In this document: in pieces, positions 16,622 to 22,339 of the stretch
How the letters are laid out: each line of letters opens with the position of its first letter
How positions within the stretch are numbered: position 1 is the stretch's first letter
Virus record (IMG/VR): IMGVR_UViG_3300020438_000190
Coordinates: 1 to 29,245 of that record
Source of the DNA: a virus
DNA length: 29,245 nucleotides
Reading direction: 5' to 3' (one strand)
Notes under the pieces: generated by a model
The model's database searches: none
Told to the model about the DNA's origin: nothing
What the model saw: only the letters and a program-made list of their open reading frames with translations
Program-made: the position numbers and the translations under genes

Positions 16622-17287
16622 TTAAAAGTCAAAAGTAGAATCAGCTTCAACTGCGATGAAATAAGTCAAGTCATTCATCTTAGAAGCAAACTTCGAGATT
16701 CTCTTTTTAGATATAGTGACTTCATAATCACCATCTAACATCTTAAAATTATCGATCCTGAAATTAACTTTAAAGTCTTTATCAGTATCACCTAGAATAG
16801 CATCCCAGGAATTAGATGTAGCATTCTTCTTATCAGCTACGACAACAGATAGTTTACCATCTGAACCAATGATACTAATATCATTAGATCTTAAAACAGA
16901 TGATGTCTTCATAATCATATCGTACATGCTACGAGGAAGATCGAATTTAATATCTTCATCTACAGGCAAAGCATCTTTGGTAGGCGATGCCAACACAGAT
17001 GGATCTGCAGCATAATATTTTACTTTAGATTTACCATTTGCCACAGTGACAAACTTCTCATCAAAGTTAAGTTCGGGATCTGCGTCAAACAGACTGTACA
17101 CACCCAAGAACTCATTTAAGTCATAGATTCCAAACTCTCTATCAAAACTTTCTTTGACAGAAGTGGAAGCCATAACATTTTTTTGTGCAGAGATAGTTGA
17201 TAAACGATCTCCAGCTTTTATTAGAATATTGCCATTTATGGTAGCAAAGTTCTTAAGGACACTCAATGTTTCTTTCGAAATTTTCAT
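16622..17287 (-). CDS. 45: Sliding clamp (gp45)
   Basis: A 221-residue protein matching T4 gp45 (228 residues) in size and pattern. It opens MKISKETLSVLKNFATINGN, has a GDRLSTISAQKNVMA segment, and its strands end in MNDLTYFIAVEADSTFDF. It forms the trimeric ring that tethers the polymerase and, in T4, also activates late transcription with gp55. In this phage two proteins ending SLxDFF, the polymerase and the TET/JBP-like dioxygenase, are predicted to bind it. AAGGAG lies before the ATG, five bases after the DUF3310-like gene. Confidence 0.93.
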   Translation of the reverse strand: MKISKETLSVLKNFATINGNILIKAGDRLSTISAQKNVMASTSVKESFDREFGIYDLNEFLGVYSLFDADPELNFDEKFVTVANGKSKVKYYAADPSVLASPTKDALPVDEDIKFDLPRSMYDMIMKTSSVLRSNDISIIGSDGKLSVVVADKKNATSNSWDAILGDTDKDFKVNFRIDNFKMLDGDYEVTISKKRISKFASKMNDLTYFIAVEADSTFDF

Positions 17288-17292
17288 AATAA

Positions 17293-17583
17293 TTATTTCT
17301 CCTTGTTAGTTTTATCATGTTGATGTAATGCCATCAATGCATAGTGAAGTATTTTAAATATGTCAGATCGATTAAATCCATCTTTCTTACCATACCTTTG
17401 GGCATACTTCAGTACATTGCCCATAAAGAATCCCATACCATGACCACAATCAATTATAAACTCACTTGCTTGAAAAGAGTTTTTTGAATAGTGACCACCA
17501 TAGGTCTTATCAATATATTTTTTAAATTCATTTATTAGTTCGTCTTCAGAAAATTTATAGGGGATCTCATCTTTTTTATTCAT
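17293..17583 (-). CDS. DUF3310-like small protein
   Basis: A 96-residue protein with the pattern HYSKNSFQASEFI then GFFMGNVLKYAQRYGKKDG (about 53-71) and a terminal helix IFKILHYALMALH. This fits DUF3310, a family common in phages and sometimes fused to nucleotide-metabolism enzymes; its activity is not established. The ATG lies seven bases after a -10 box, without a Shine-Dalgarno sequence, so it should be translated from a leaderless message. It is the first gene after the tRNA and is followed five bases later by gp45, so its promoter probably also drives the clamp and clamp-loader genes. Confidence 0.8.
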   Translation of the reverse strand: MNKKDEIPYKFSEDELINEFKKYIDKTYGGHYSKNSFQASEFIIDCGHGMGFFMGNVLKYAQRYGKKDGFNRSDIFKILHYALMALHQHDKTNKEK

Positions 17584-17590
17584 ATTATCA

Positions 17591-17619
17591 ATCTTATATT
17601 AAAAAAACTTAAAAGTAAA
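17591..17619 (-). promoter_or_regulatory. Promoter of the DUF3310-gp45-gp44-gp62-regA unit
   Basis: Minus strand -35 TTTACT (17619-17614) in CTTTACTTTTAAG, 17-base spacer and -10 TAAGAT (17596-17591), seven bases before the ATG at 17583. The -35 begins one base after the tRNA 3' CCA, so tRNA end and promoter abut. Confidence 0.8.
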
Positions 17620-17620
17620 G

Positions 17621-17696
17621 TGGCGAACTCAACAGGACTCGAACCTGTAATACAAGTTTAGAAGACTAGTGTGATATCCAGTTTCACCATGAGTCC
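17621..17696 (-). tRNA. tRNA-Arg (anticodon UCU)
   Basis: A 76-base tRNA with encoded 3' CCA. The acceptor pairs GGACTCA with TGAGTTC (one G-T pair). The D stem is GTGA/TCAC. The anticodon stem CTAGT/ACTTG has one T-T mismatch and encloses the loop CTTCTAA with anticodon TCT. The T arm is ACAGG-TTCGAAT-CCTGT. It reads AGA (and AGG) codons, which suits the AT-rich codon use of the phage. A strong hairpin lies 16 bases upstream and a promoter directly downstream, so the tRNA is probably cut from the transcript of the CobS-like unit. Confidence 0.93.
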
Positions 17697-17712
17697 TACC
17701 ACTCTAATAGCA

Positions 17713-17742
17713 AAAGGGAAGGAGATGGCAGTCCTTCCCTTT
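17713..17742 (-). terminator. Perfect 11-bp hairpin before the tRNA
   Basis: AAAGGGAAGGA and TCCTTCCCTTT form a perfect 11-bp stem around an 8-base loop, in the gap between the 146-residue gene and tRNA-Arg. The tract after it on the minus strand is TTTTGCTATT, so it may act as a terminator or as a processing or stability element separating mRNA from tRNA. Confidence 0.65.
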
Positions 17743-17758
17743 CTATCATCAGCTATCG

Positions 17759-18199
17759 TCAGTCAATAACAGATGAATTCCTCAAGTCAGGAACTGAAGT
17801 GCCATCTTCTTTAGTAGTTTCGATATTAATACCGAAGTCCTTCAGTTCCTGGACAAAGTCCACATCTTCCTCGTCTTTTATGACAAACTTTGGTGCTGGT
17901 AAACGAGAAACTCTAATATCATCTGCTTCACGAATCGCCATTTCAGGATCCGCATTTGGAGCAGGAAAGAAATAGATGCCTTTGTCGATCTTGTTAATCT
18001 TATAATTCCAGTTAGGTGTGCCAATTTTAGGAAAGGATTTATCAGCTTCATGTTTTGCTTTCAGCTTAACAATTCCTTCAGTACATTGTTCCAATGTTAT
18101 TGCACCACCAGATGAGAGGTCTGGGTAGATCTCTATCATGTTATCTACCCACCTCTTTTGGAACTTTGTTAGTGAATAATATTCAACTAAGTCTGACAT
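17759..18199 (-). CDS. CobS-associated protein sharing its N-terminal domain
   Basis: A 146-residue protein of unknown function. Its first 75 residues (LTKFQKRWVDNMIEIYPDL, a segment with TLEQC, then IGTPNWNY and GIYFFPAP) follow the same pattern as the first 65 residues of the CobS-like ATPase next to it (LSKQTAFIEKAYELFPEV, TQAQV, PGIVWEN, ALYVIPGG). The shared shape is a helix, a Pro/acidic turn and a strand pair ending in a YxxP segment. The C-terminal half is acidic with DEEDVDFVQELKDFGI. The start overlaps the CobS-like stop by one base, so they are coupled. It may be an adaptor that competes with or extends the ATPase's N-terminal domain; this is inferred. Confidence 0.75.
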   Translation of the reverse strand: MSDLVEYYSLTKFQKRWVDNMIEIYPDLSSGGAITLEQCTEGIVKLKAKHEADKSFPKIGTPNWNYKINKIDKGIYFFPAPNADPEMAIREADDIRVSRLPAPKFVIKDEEDVDFVQELKDFGINIETTKEDGTSVPDLRNSSVID

Positions 18200-19389
18200 T
18201 ATATACCCTCCGATTCAGATGTATATGGATTTCTATCTTCTTCAACCTCTGCTGCTTCAGGAAGTAAATCTTCCCCAGCAGAGATCTTAGAGTAAAGATC
18301 TAAGAAAGCCATTTTAGTGACTTCATCAAATCTATTCAAGCACAGCTCAATCGCTTTAGCTTCTTTTTTGAAGATAGAGAATGCTCTCACAATGTGAGTC
18401 AATCTTCTAGTCGTAATGTTTTCATCACAACCACCATCATCAAAAGTCTTACGAACAACCTCTGCCCACTTAACTAAGTTAGAAGCAAAGTCACCAGAGT
18501 CTTTACACTCATAATGGTTAAGAAGATTTTCAACAATCTTCAACTCTGTTTTTTGGTTAGGATAAGGTTGGTTGAAAGTGACAGCAAATCTTTCTAAGAA
18601 TGCTTCATTAAGAACATTAGTCCCGATGTATCTACCATCATCAGATCCTTTACCTTTAGTGTTTGCAGTAGCAAAGATGTTAAATCCTTTAGCAGGAGTT
18701 ATCATTTCATTTTTTAGTTTGAAATAAAATGGTTTTCCTTCAAGGATAGGTTGTAAACAAAGTAGAGTATTTGCTCCACCAGCATCAATCTCATCAAGAA
18801 GAAGTGGAATACCAAATCTCATTGCGATAACAACTGGACCTTCAACAATCTCAACATTACCATCAACCAAAGTTTTAGAACCAATCAATTGGTCTTCATC
18901 AGTCATAGTATTAAGATTGACACGAATAAGAGGTTTTTTCTGCTTAGCACAGATTTGCTCAATAGTCGTAGATTTACCATTACCAGTTGGACCAGCAATG
19001 TAAGAAGGATAGAACATACCAGATCTAACAATATGATTTAGATCGGTGTAGTTTCCGAAAGCAACATAGTTAGGATCCACAGCTGGGATTAAACTATCTC
19101 TATCCACAGTAGAAGATAAAGCAGAAGATTTCAAAGGAACCACTTTTGGTGGCACTTCAGTTTCAGCTACAGTATTTGCTACTGGTTTTGTTATAGAACC
19201 TCCAGGAATTACATAGAGTGCTGGGGAAGCACCTGCAACTTTGTTTTCCCAGACTATGCCTGGAACTGGAGTACCTGACTTTCTAACAGCCAGAACCTGT
19301 GCTTGAGTCATTTCTTGACTCACTGCAACTTCAGGAAAGAGCTCGTATGCTTTTTCAATAAATGCAGTTTGTTTTGATAAGTTTGTCAT
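18199..19389 (-). CDS. cobS: CobS/MoxR-like AAA+ ATPase
   Basis: A 396-residue AAA+ protein. Residues 1-65 are a small domain shared with the neighbouring 146-residue protein, followed by a Pro/Val-rich linker. The ATPase has Walker A GPTGNGKST (133-141), Walker B LLLDEID (196-202), sensor 1 in IFATANTKGKG (about 234-244) and an ITTRRLTHI sensor-2 region. It resembles CobS, the ATPase of cobalt chelatase, and MoxR chaperones; phages of this type often carry it as 'cobS'. No cobalamin-pathway genes are here, and its likely partner is the metallopeptidase/VWA protein at 22339-24696, whose promoter is a copy of this gene's. A MoxR/VWA-like remodelling role is more likely than cobalt insertion. 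Confidence 0.88.
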   Translation of the reverse strand: MTNLSKQTAFIEKAYELFPEVAVSQEMTQAQVLAVRKSGTPVPGIVWENKVAGASPALYVIPGGSITKPVANTVAETEVPPKVVPLKSSALSSTVDRDSLIPAVDPNYVAFGNYTDLNHIVRSGMFYPSYIAGPTGNGKSTTIEQICAKQKKPLIRVNLNTMTDEDQLIGSKTLVDGNVEIVEGPVVIAMRFGIPLLLDEIDAGGANTLLCLQPILEGKPFYFKLKNEMITPAKGFNIFATANTKGKGSDDGRYIGTNVLNEAFLERFAVTFNQPYPNQKTELKIVENLLNHYECKDSGDFASNLVKWAEVVRKTFDDGGCDENITTRRLTHIVRAFSIFKKEAKAIELCLNRFDEVTKMAFLDLYSKISAGEDLLPEAAEVEEDRNPYTSESEGI

Positions 19390-19419
19390 AATATAATTTT
19401 ACCTCGCTTTTTTAATTAT

Positions 19420-19514
19420 CAATACAAGTATTCTACTAAATTTTGACCCAAAAGTAAAGCATTATTTCACTTTTTTTTAGTTTATTTTGTTATTAAAAAA
19501 CAATGACTTATAAC
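19420..19514 (-). repeat. Duplicated promoter element, copy 1 (CobS-like gene)
   Basis: This intergenic stretch aligns without gaps to 24720-24814, offset by exactly 5300 bases, with about 80 of 95 positions identical by hand count. The shared part covers the promoter, an AT-rich upstream block and an ATACTTGTAT dyad over the predicted transcription start, and reaches almost to the stop codon of the upstream gene. Confidence 0.9.
19430..19458 (-). promoter_or_regulatory. Promoter of the CobS-like gene with operator-like dyad
   Basis: Minus strand -35 TTTACT (19458-19453), 17-base spacer and -10 TAGAAT (19435-19430). After the -35 it has TTTTGGGTC rather than the TTTTAAG of most others. The palindrome ATAC-TT-GTAT (19422-19431) overlaps the -10 edge and start site and could bind a repressor. 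The leader is about 34 bases with GAGG before the ATG. Confidence 0.8.
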
Positions 19515-19516
19515 CT

Positions 19517-19774
19517 TTATTTGTTTTCAGCCAAAAAATTATTGAAAGATATCTGTCCAGATGGCTCTTTCCAGGTCCCATCAGTGTTATAATGGACAGG
19601 CATTTCTTTAGTTTTATCATATTCTAAAATAGTCTTTTTAATATGATATCCTTCTTCATTCTTCATACTCATAAATTTATGAAGCACTTTATTATTTGGA
19701 TCTACTCTCCAAAGTTCGATGGCAAGATAATCTATAACCTTTTCATCCATACTAGTTTTCAAATGTTTTCCCAT
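19517..19774 (-). CDS. Unknown 85-residue protein
   Basis: A small soluble protein, 85 residues, with mixed charge, a central HKFMSMKNEEGYHIKK stretch and a Trp/Pro-containing C-terminal part (GTWKEPSGQISFNNFL). No signal peptide, membrane segment, metal-binding cysteines or recognised motif. AAGGAG nine bases before the ATG supports it as a real gene. It lies between a tiny membrane-type frame and the CobS-like promoter and is probably the last gene of the unit that includes the sulfotransferase. Confidence 0.7.
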   Translation of the reverse strand: MGKHLKTSMDEKVIDYLAIELWRVDPNNKVLHKFMSMKNEEGYHIKKTILEYDKTKEMPVHYNTDGTWKEPSGQISFNNFLAENK

Positions 19775-19791
19775 AATATATTTCTCCTTTG

Positions 19792-19869
19792 TTAATGGTA
19801 GTGTTTTATTACACCTGCTATAATAAAGAAGCAGGTAATAATCTCTAAATAAAATTTAAACTTTTTCAT
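19792..19869 (-). CDS. Possible tiny membrane protein (25 aa)
   Basis: A 25-codon frame, MKKFKFYLEIITCFFIIAGV then IKHYH, with a basic start and a hydrophobic core long enough to enter a membrane. It occupies most of the gap between the sulfotransferase stop and the next gene. Ribosome-binding support is weak (TTGAGA close to the ATG). The basic-hydrophobic layout argues for a real micro-protein, but chance cannot be excluded. Confidence 0.4.
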   Translation of the reverse strand: MKKFKFYLEIITCFFIIAGVIKHYH

Positions 19870-19878
19870 TGTCTCAAC

Positions 19879-20535
19879 TTAGTAGTTAAATAAATCAAAG
19901 TCTTCTTTATAAAGATCTTCAATTAAAGTTTTGCCAGCATCAATATATTCACTATCACTATGCTCTGGCATTCTAGTGGTAGTATTGAGATGAACATCAT
20001 AGTTTTCATCTTCAATCTTTTTTGCGACTACATTAGATTTAATCCATAAGTTTTGTTGTAGCCATGGGCGATATACAAAATATTCATCCATCTCTTTATT
20101 TGCTTTTCCTATAATCTCTAACCAACGACAATAGTTTTCTGTATTAGGATCTTTAGTAAGAATGTTTAATTTATTAAAAAGCATTTTATCAAACTTACTT
20201 GGATTCTTCATAAAGAGTTCTGTAGCATTTAATCCTATCGTTTGTTTATGTTCACTAATTTGAAATTCAATTCTATCAGGCGATATATATTTCTGTGGCA
20301 TATATTGAAGTTCATAATAAAACAAATACATAGATAACATTCTATTATGTGGATTTCTTACATGCGTATAGATACAATCATAATCTTTATACATTTCATC
20401 ATAAGGACTATGTTTTCCTGTTGGTACTTCTTGAAACTCATCGCCATACTTTTCAATCAAACTATATTTCTCAGTTGTCCCACCTGTCTTAGGAATGTGA
20501 ATGTAATAAACTTTTTTTGGAACTATGTATGTCAT
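19879..20535 (-). CDS. Sulfotransferase
   Basis: A 218-residue sulfotransferase-family protein. The 5'-phosphosulfate-binding loop is HIPKTGGTT (13-21), and the 3'-phosphate motif is RNPHNRMLSMY (60-70), together the PAPS-binding signature. A frame opening at TTG (20544) is possible, but the ATG at 20535 is preferred because it overlaps the upstream stop as ATGA. Such enzymes transfer sulfate from PAPS to sugars or other hydroxyls. The preceding, coupled gene is glycosyltransferase-like, so the pair probably builds or alters a sulfated glycan, on the host surface, the virion or conceivably DNA. No membrane segment is visible. Confidence 0.85.
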   Translation of the reverse strand: MTYIVPKKVYYIHIPKTGGTTEKYSLIEKYGDEFQEVPTGKHSPYDEMYKDYDCIYTHVRNPHNRMLSMYLFYYELQYMPQKYISPDRIEFQISEHKQTIGLNATELFMKNPSKFDKMLFNKLNILTKDPNTENYCRWLEIIGKANKEMDEYFVYRPWLQQNLWIKSNVVAKKIEDENYDVHLNTTTRMPEHSDSEYIDAGKTLIEDLYKEDFDLFNY

Positions 20536-21368
20536 TCTACCCAATCAACTTTAATTTTTTTTCTCGGTGCTTTTGGTGGAAGATAACTTTTAAAAGTTTC
20601 AATCCATTTTTCTTTTGGTCTTGTGAAAGAATACATATACAGTCCTCGTTCATTTGGCATATATCTATATAATTCATCATCATGAATATATTGTAGTTTT
20701 AATTCTTTTCGTTTATTCATCATATAGGCATCCATCATAAAGATAATATCTTCACCAACTTTAAGATCTTCTTTAAATTTTAATTTATGATACGATCCTT
20801 TATGAAAGCCAATCAATCTATTTAATGTACCTTTCTCATTCTTAGGATGCTGATAAAATTTATTTACCATTTCTTCCATCTCAAGCATTGTAGCAATCCA
20901 TGTATCAGGTCTTTTAAATTCTTCTTCTAGTTCTCCCATTATCTTTTGTGCTAGTACTGTACCATCTGCTTTTAAAGTTTCTCCTTGCCATTCCATTTTA
21001 CCACCAGAAGTAAATAAGAAGTCACCTGTAAATTGTTTTTTAAATAGTTTGGGCATAGTATCACCCCAAACATCATCGCCATCTATCATAAAACAATAGT
21101 CAAAAAATCTTAAATTAGTATCCATACCAAAGTGTTGCATCATTCTATTTTTACCAAGTCCTGGCATACCATTAGATACACTAGAGGAAAAATAATGGCA
21201 TTTATCTTTTACTGCATTCTTCATCAGGTCAATATGAAAGTTATCATTAGAATTATCATGTACCCATATAGGATATCCTTGACATGACTCCATACATCGT
21301 AATACATCAAATTTTGTTTGATGCGTACTTGTTAAAATTCCAATGACTGCTCTATGACCTGAATACAT
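20532..21368 (-). CDS. Glycosyltransferase-like protein
   Basis: A protein of 278 residues from the ATG at 21368. This start is chosen because it overlaps the upstream stop as TAATG with AGGA upstream; an earlier start at 21419 would overlap that gene by 52 bases. The N-terminal half looks like a GT-A fold: strand VIGILTSTH (8-16), PIWVHDNSND (33-42), a GLGKNRMM segment (70-77) and a DxD-type metal site FMIDGDDVWG (93-102). A later GEDIIFMMDAY segment resembles the GEDxxF acidic motif of family 2 enzymes. It would transfer a sugar from a nucleotide donor. Translational coupling to the sulfotransferase suggests a joint product. Confidence 0.7.
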   Translation of the reverse strand: MYSGHRAVIGILTSTHQTKFDVLRCMESCQGYPIWVHDNSNDNFHIDLMKNAVKDKCHYFSSSVSNGMPGLGKNRMMQHFGMDTNLRFFDYCFMIDGDDVWGDTMPKLFKKQFTGDFLFTSGGKMEWQGETLKADGTVLAQKIMGELEEEFKRPDTWIATMLEMEEMVNKFYQHPKNEKGTLNRLIGFHKGSYHKLKFKEDLKVGEDIIFMMDAYMMNKRKELKLQYIHDDELYRYMPNERGLYMYSFTRPKEKWIETFKSYLPPKAPRKKIKVDWVE

Positions 21369-21595
21369 TAAGTTTTTCCTGAGCAAAGGAATAAAGGAAT
21401 ACCACCATTGTGTTGCCACTGTTGAGTACTGCCTTGAGTTTTCGCAATTGCATATGCTTCTTTTTTAGTATCGCAATATACAATAATTTTATTTTGTATG
21501 TCACCACCATTTTCAATTACTTGAAATTTTTTACCAAGTCTTTTTACATGGTATCTTAATTTTTTAGATGGTGGTGGGGTTTTCTCTTTTCTCAT
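21368..21595 (-). CDS. Small basic protein, possibly DUF2188-like
   Basis: A 75-residue basic protein. After a Lys/Pro-rich start (KTPPPSKK) it has a short beta-hairpin-like stretch GKKFQVIENGG, then CDTKKEAYAIAKTQ (about 41-54), reminiscent of the small DUF2188 fold in which a strand pair precedes a helix with TKxEA. The similarity is weak. The start overlaps the upstream stop by four bases, and its stop overlaps the glycosyltransferase start, so it is embedded in a coupled run. Function unknown. Confidence 0.6.
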   Translation of the reverse strand: MRKEKTPPPSKKLRYHVKRLGKKFQVIENGGDIQNKIIVYCDTKKEAYAIAKTQGSTQQWQHNGGIPLFLCSGKT

Positions 21596-21906
21596 AATGT
21601 TGTGCCGTGTCCTTCCTTTTTAGCATTTATTAAGAGGTTTGCTCGGCTTTGAACCCACTCGTCTTTGAGAGGTAAATGATGACCAGTGGATCCATCCCAC
21701 CGAGCAAATGCTTCGTCATAGAAATCTATGGTACAAAGCAGGGGATTATCGTTTTGCAACGATGTAAGTTCGTCAGCCCATTTCTGCCAAGTATGGTCAT
21801 CGACTATACTTTCATCCATCTCATAATATATGCAGGAATGAACTAACATCTGACTTCTTCTTTGTTTAATCTTTTCTTTTATTTCTTGTTCAGTCATTGA
21901 TTCCAT
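21592..21906 (-). CDS. LigA-related small protein
   Basis: A 104-residue protein resembling the small N-terminal Ia-like region of NAD-dependent DNA ligases and the phage proteins annotated as LigA-related. Relevant stretches are the helix KQRRSQMLVHSCIYYEMDES, DDHTWQKWADELTSLQ (about 36-51), and a Phe/Tyr-rich DFYDEAFARWDG segment. The adenylation and OB domains are absent, so it is not a ligase alone; it might bind NAD-like ligands or be a remnant. ATG at 21906 is shown; ATG at 21897, which gives MTEQEIKEK, is equally possible. That alternative start lies in a 24-base repeat shared with the upstream gene. Confidence 0.7.
   Translation of the reverse strand: MESMTEQEIKEKIKQRRSQMLVHSCIYYEMDESIVDDHTWQKWADELTSLQNDNPLLCTIDFYDEAFARWDGSTGHHLPLKDEWVQSRANLLINAKKEGHGTTL
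21875..21898 (-). repeat. 24-base direct repeat, copy 1
   Basis: An exact 24-base match to 22071-22094. Both copies encode MTEQEIK in frame, here at the start of the LigA-related gene and there inside the endonuclease VII-like gene. Confidence 0.85.
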
Positions 21907-22339
21907 ATTTTTCTAAATAGTCTGCGAGAGCACGAAGTGTGGTTGGGGATTCACAACGACCAACAGTATTATTACAGTAATCGCAAAGATACTCTCTTGG
22001 TATTAATTGGTTGTGGTCGTGGTCTAATCTCCAAACTGTAATGTTCTTGTTCTGAAAAGATTTCCATTTATCTTTTATTTCTTGTTCAGTCATTTTACAT
22101 CCAGGACATTTGTAATCTTTATCTGGAAGTGGTATCTCTTTTTTCATTTTGCTAAGAGCACCAGCTTGGATTCTTCCACATGATTTGCAAAAGTTATGAG
22201 TTTGACCACTGCCATCTTGGTTGAATGCTCTAGTACCAAACTCTGATATGTGTTTAGTCTCGCCACACTTTGCGCAAACCTTAGTCTCTGAAACAATATC
22301 AGCTTCAGTATATCCTAAGAGTTCTTGCATGTGGTTCAT
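21890..22339 (-). CDS. Recombination endonuclease VII-like nuclease
   Basis: A 149-residue zinc-containing nuclease. Four cysteine pairs are visible: CAKC (22-25), CKSC (51-54), CPGC (78-81) and CDYC (119-122). The endonuclease VII core is LDHDH (105-109), followed by REYLCDYCNNTVGRCE. T4 endonuclease VII (gp49) resolves branched DNA before packaging. The first two pairs form an extra N-terminal zinc ribbon not seen in the minimal family, perhaps for DNA binding. The ATG overlaps the stop of the CobT-like gene as TAATG. A homing HNH nuclease is an alternative, but the in-operon position argues against a free-standing invader. Confidence 0.85.
   Translation of the reverse strand: MNHMQELLGYTEADIVSETKVCAKCGETKHISEFGTRAFNQDGSGQTHNFCKSCGRIQAGALSKMKKEIPLPDKDYKCPGCKMTEQEIKDKWKSFQNKNITVWRLDHDHNQLIPREYLCDYCNNTVGRCESPTTLRALADYLEKYGIND
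22071..22094 (-). repeat. 24-base direct repeat, copy 2
   Basis: Exact copy of 21875-21898, lying inside the endonuclease VII-like gene where it encodes the MTEQEIK segment just after the CPGC zinc pair. Confidence 0.85.

Noticed and set aside
16604-16632. A TTGACTTTTAA box at the end of gp45 that could be a promoter for gp44.
   Set aside because: At 17 bases the -10 would be TTTATA only two bases before the gp44 start codon, so transcription would begin inside the gene. The box also encodes the last residues of gp45.
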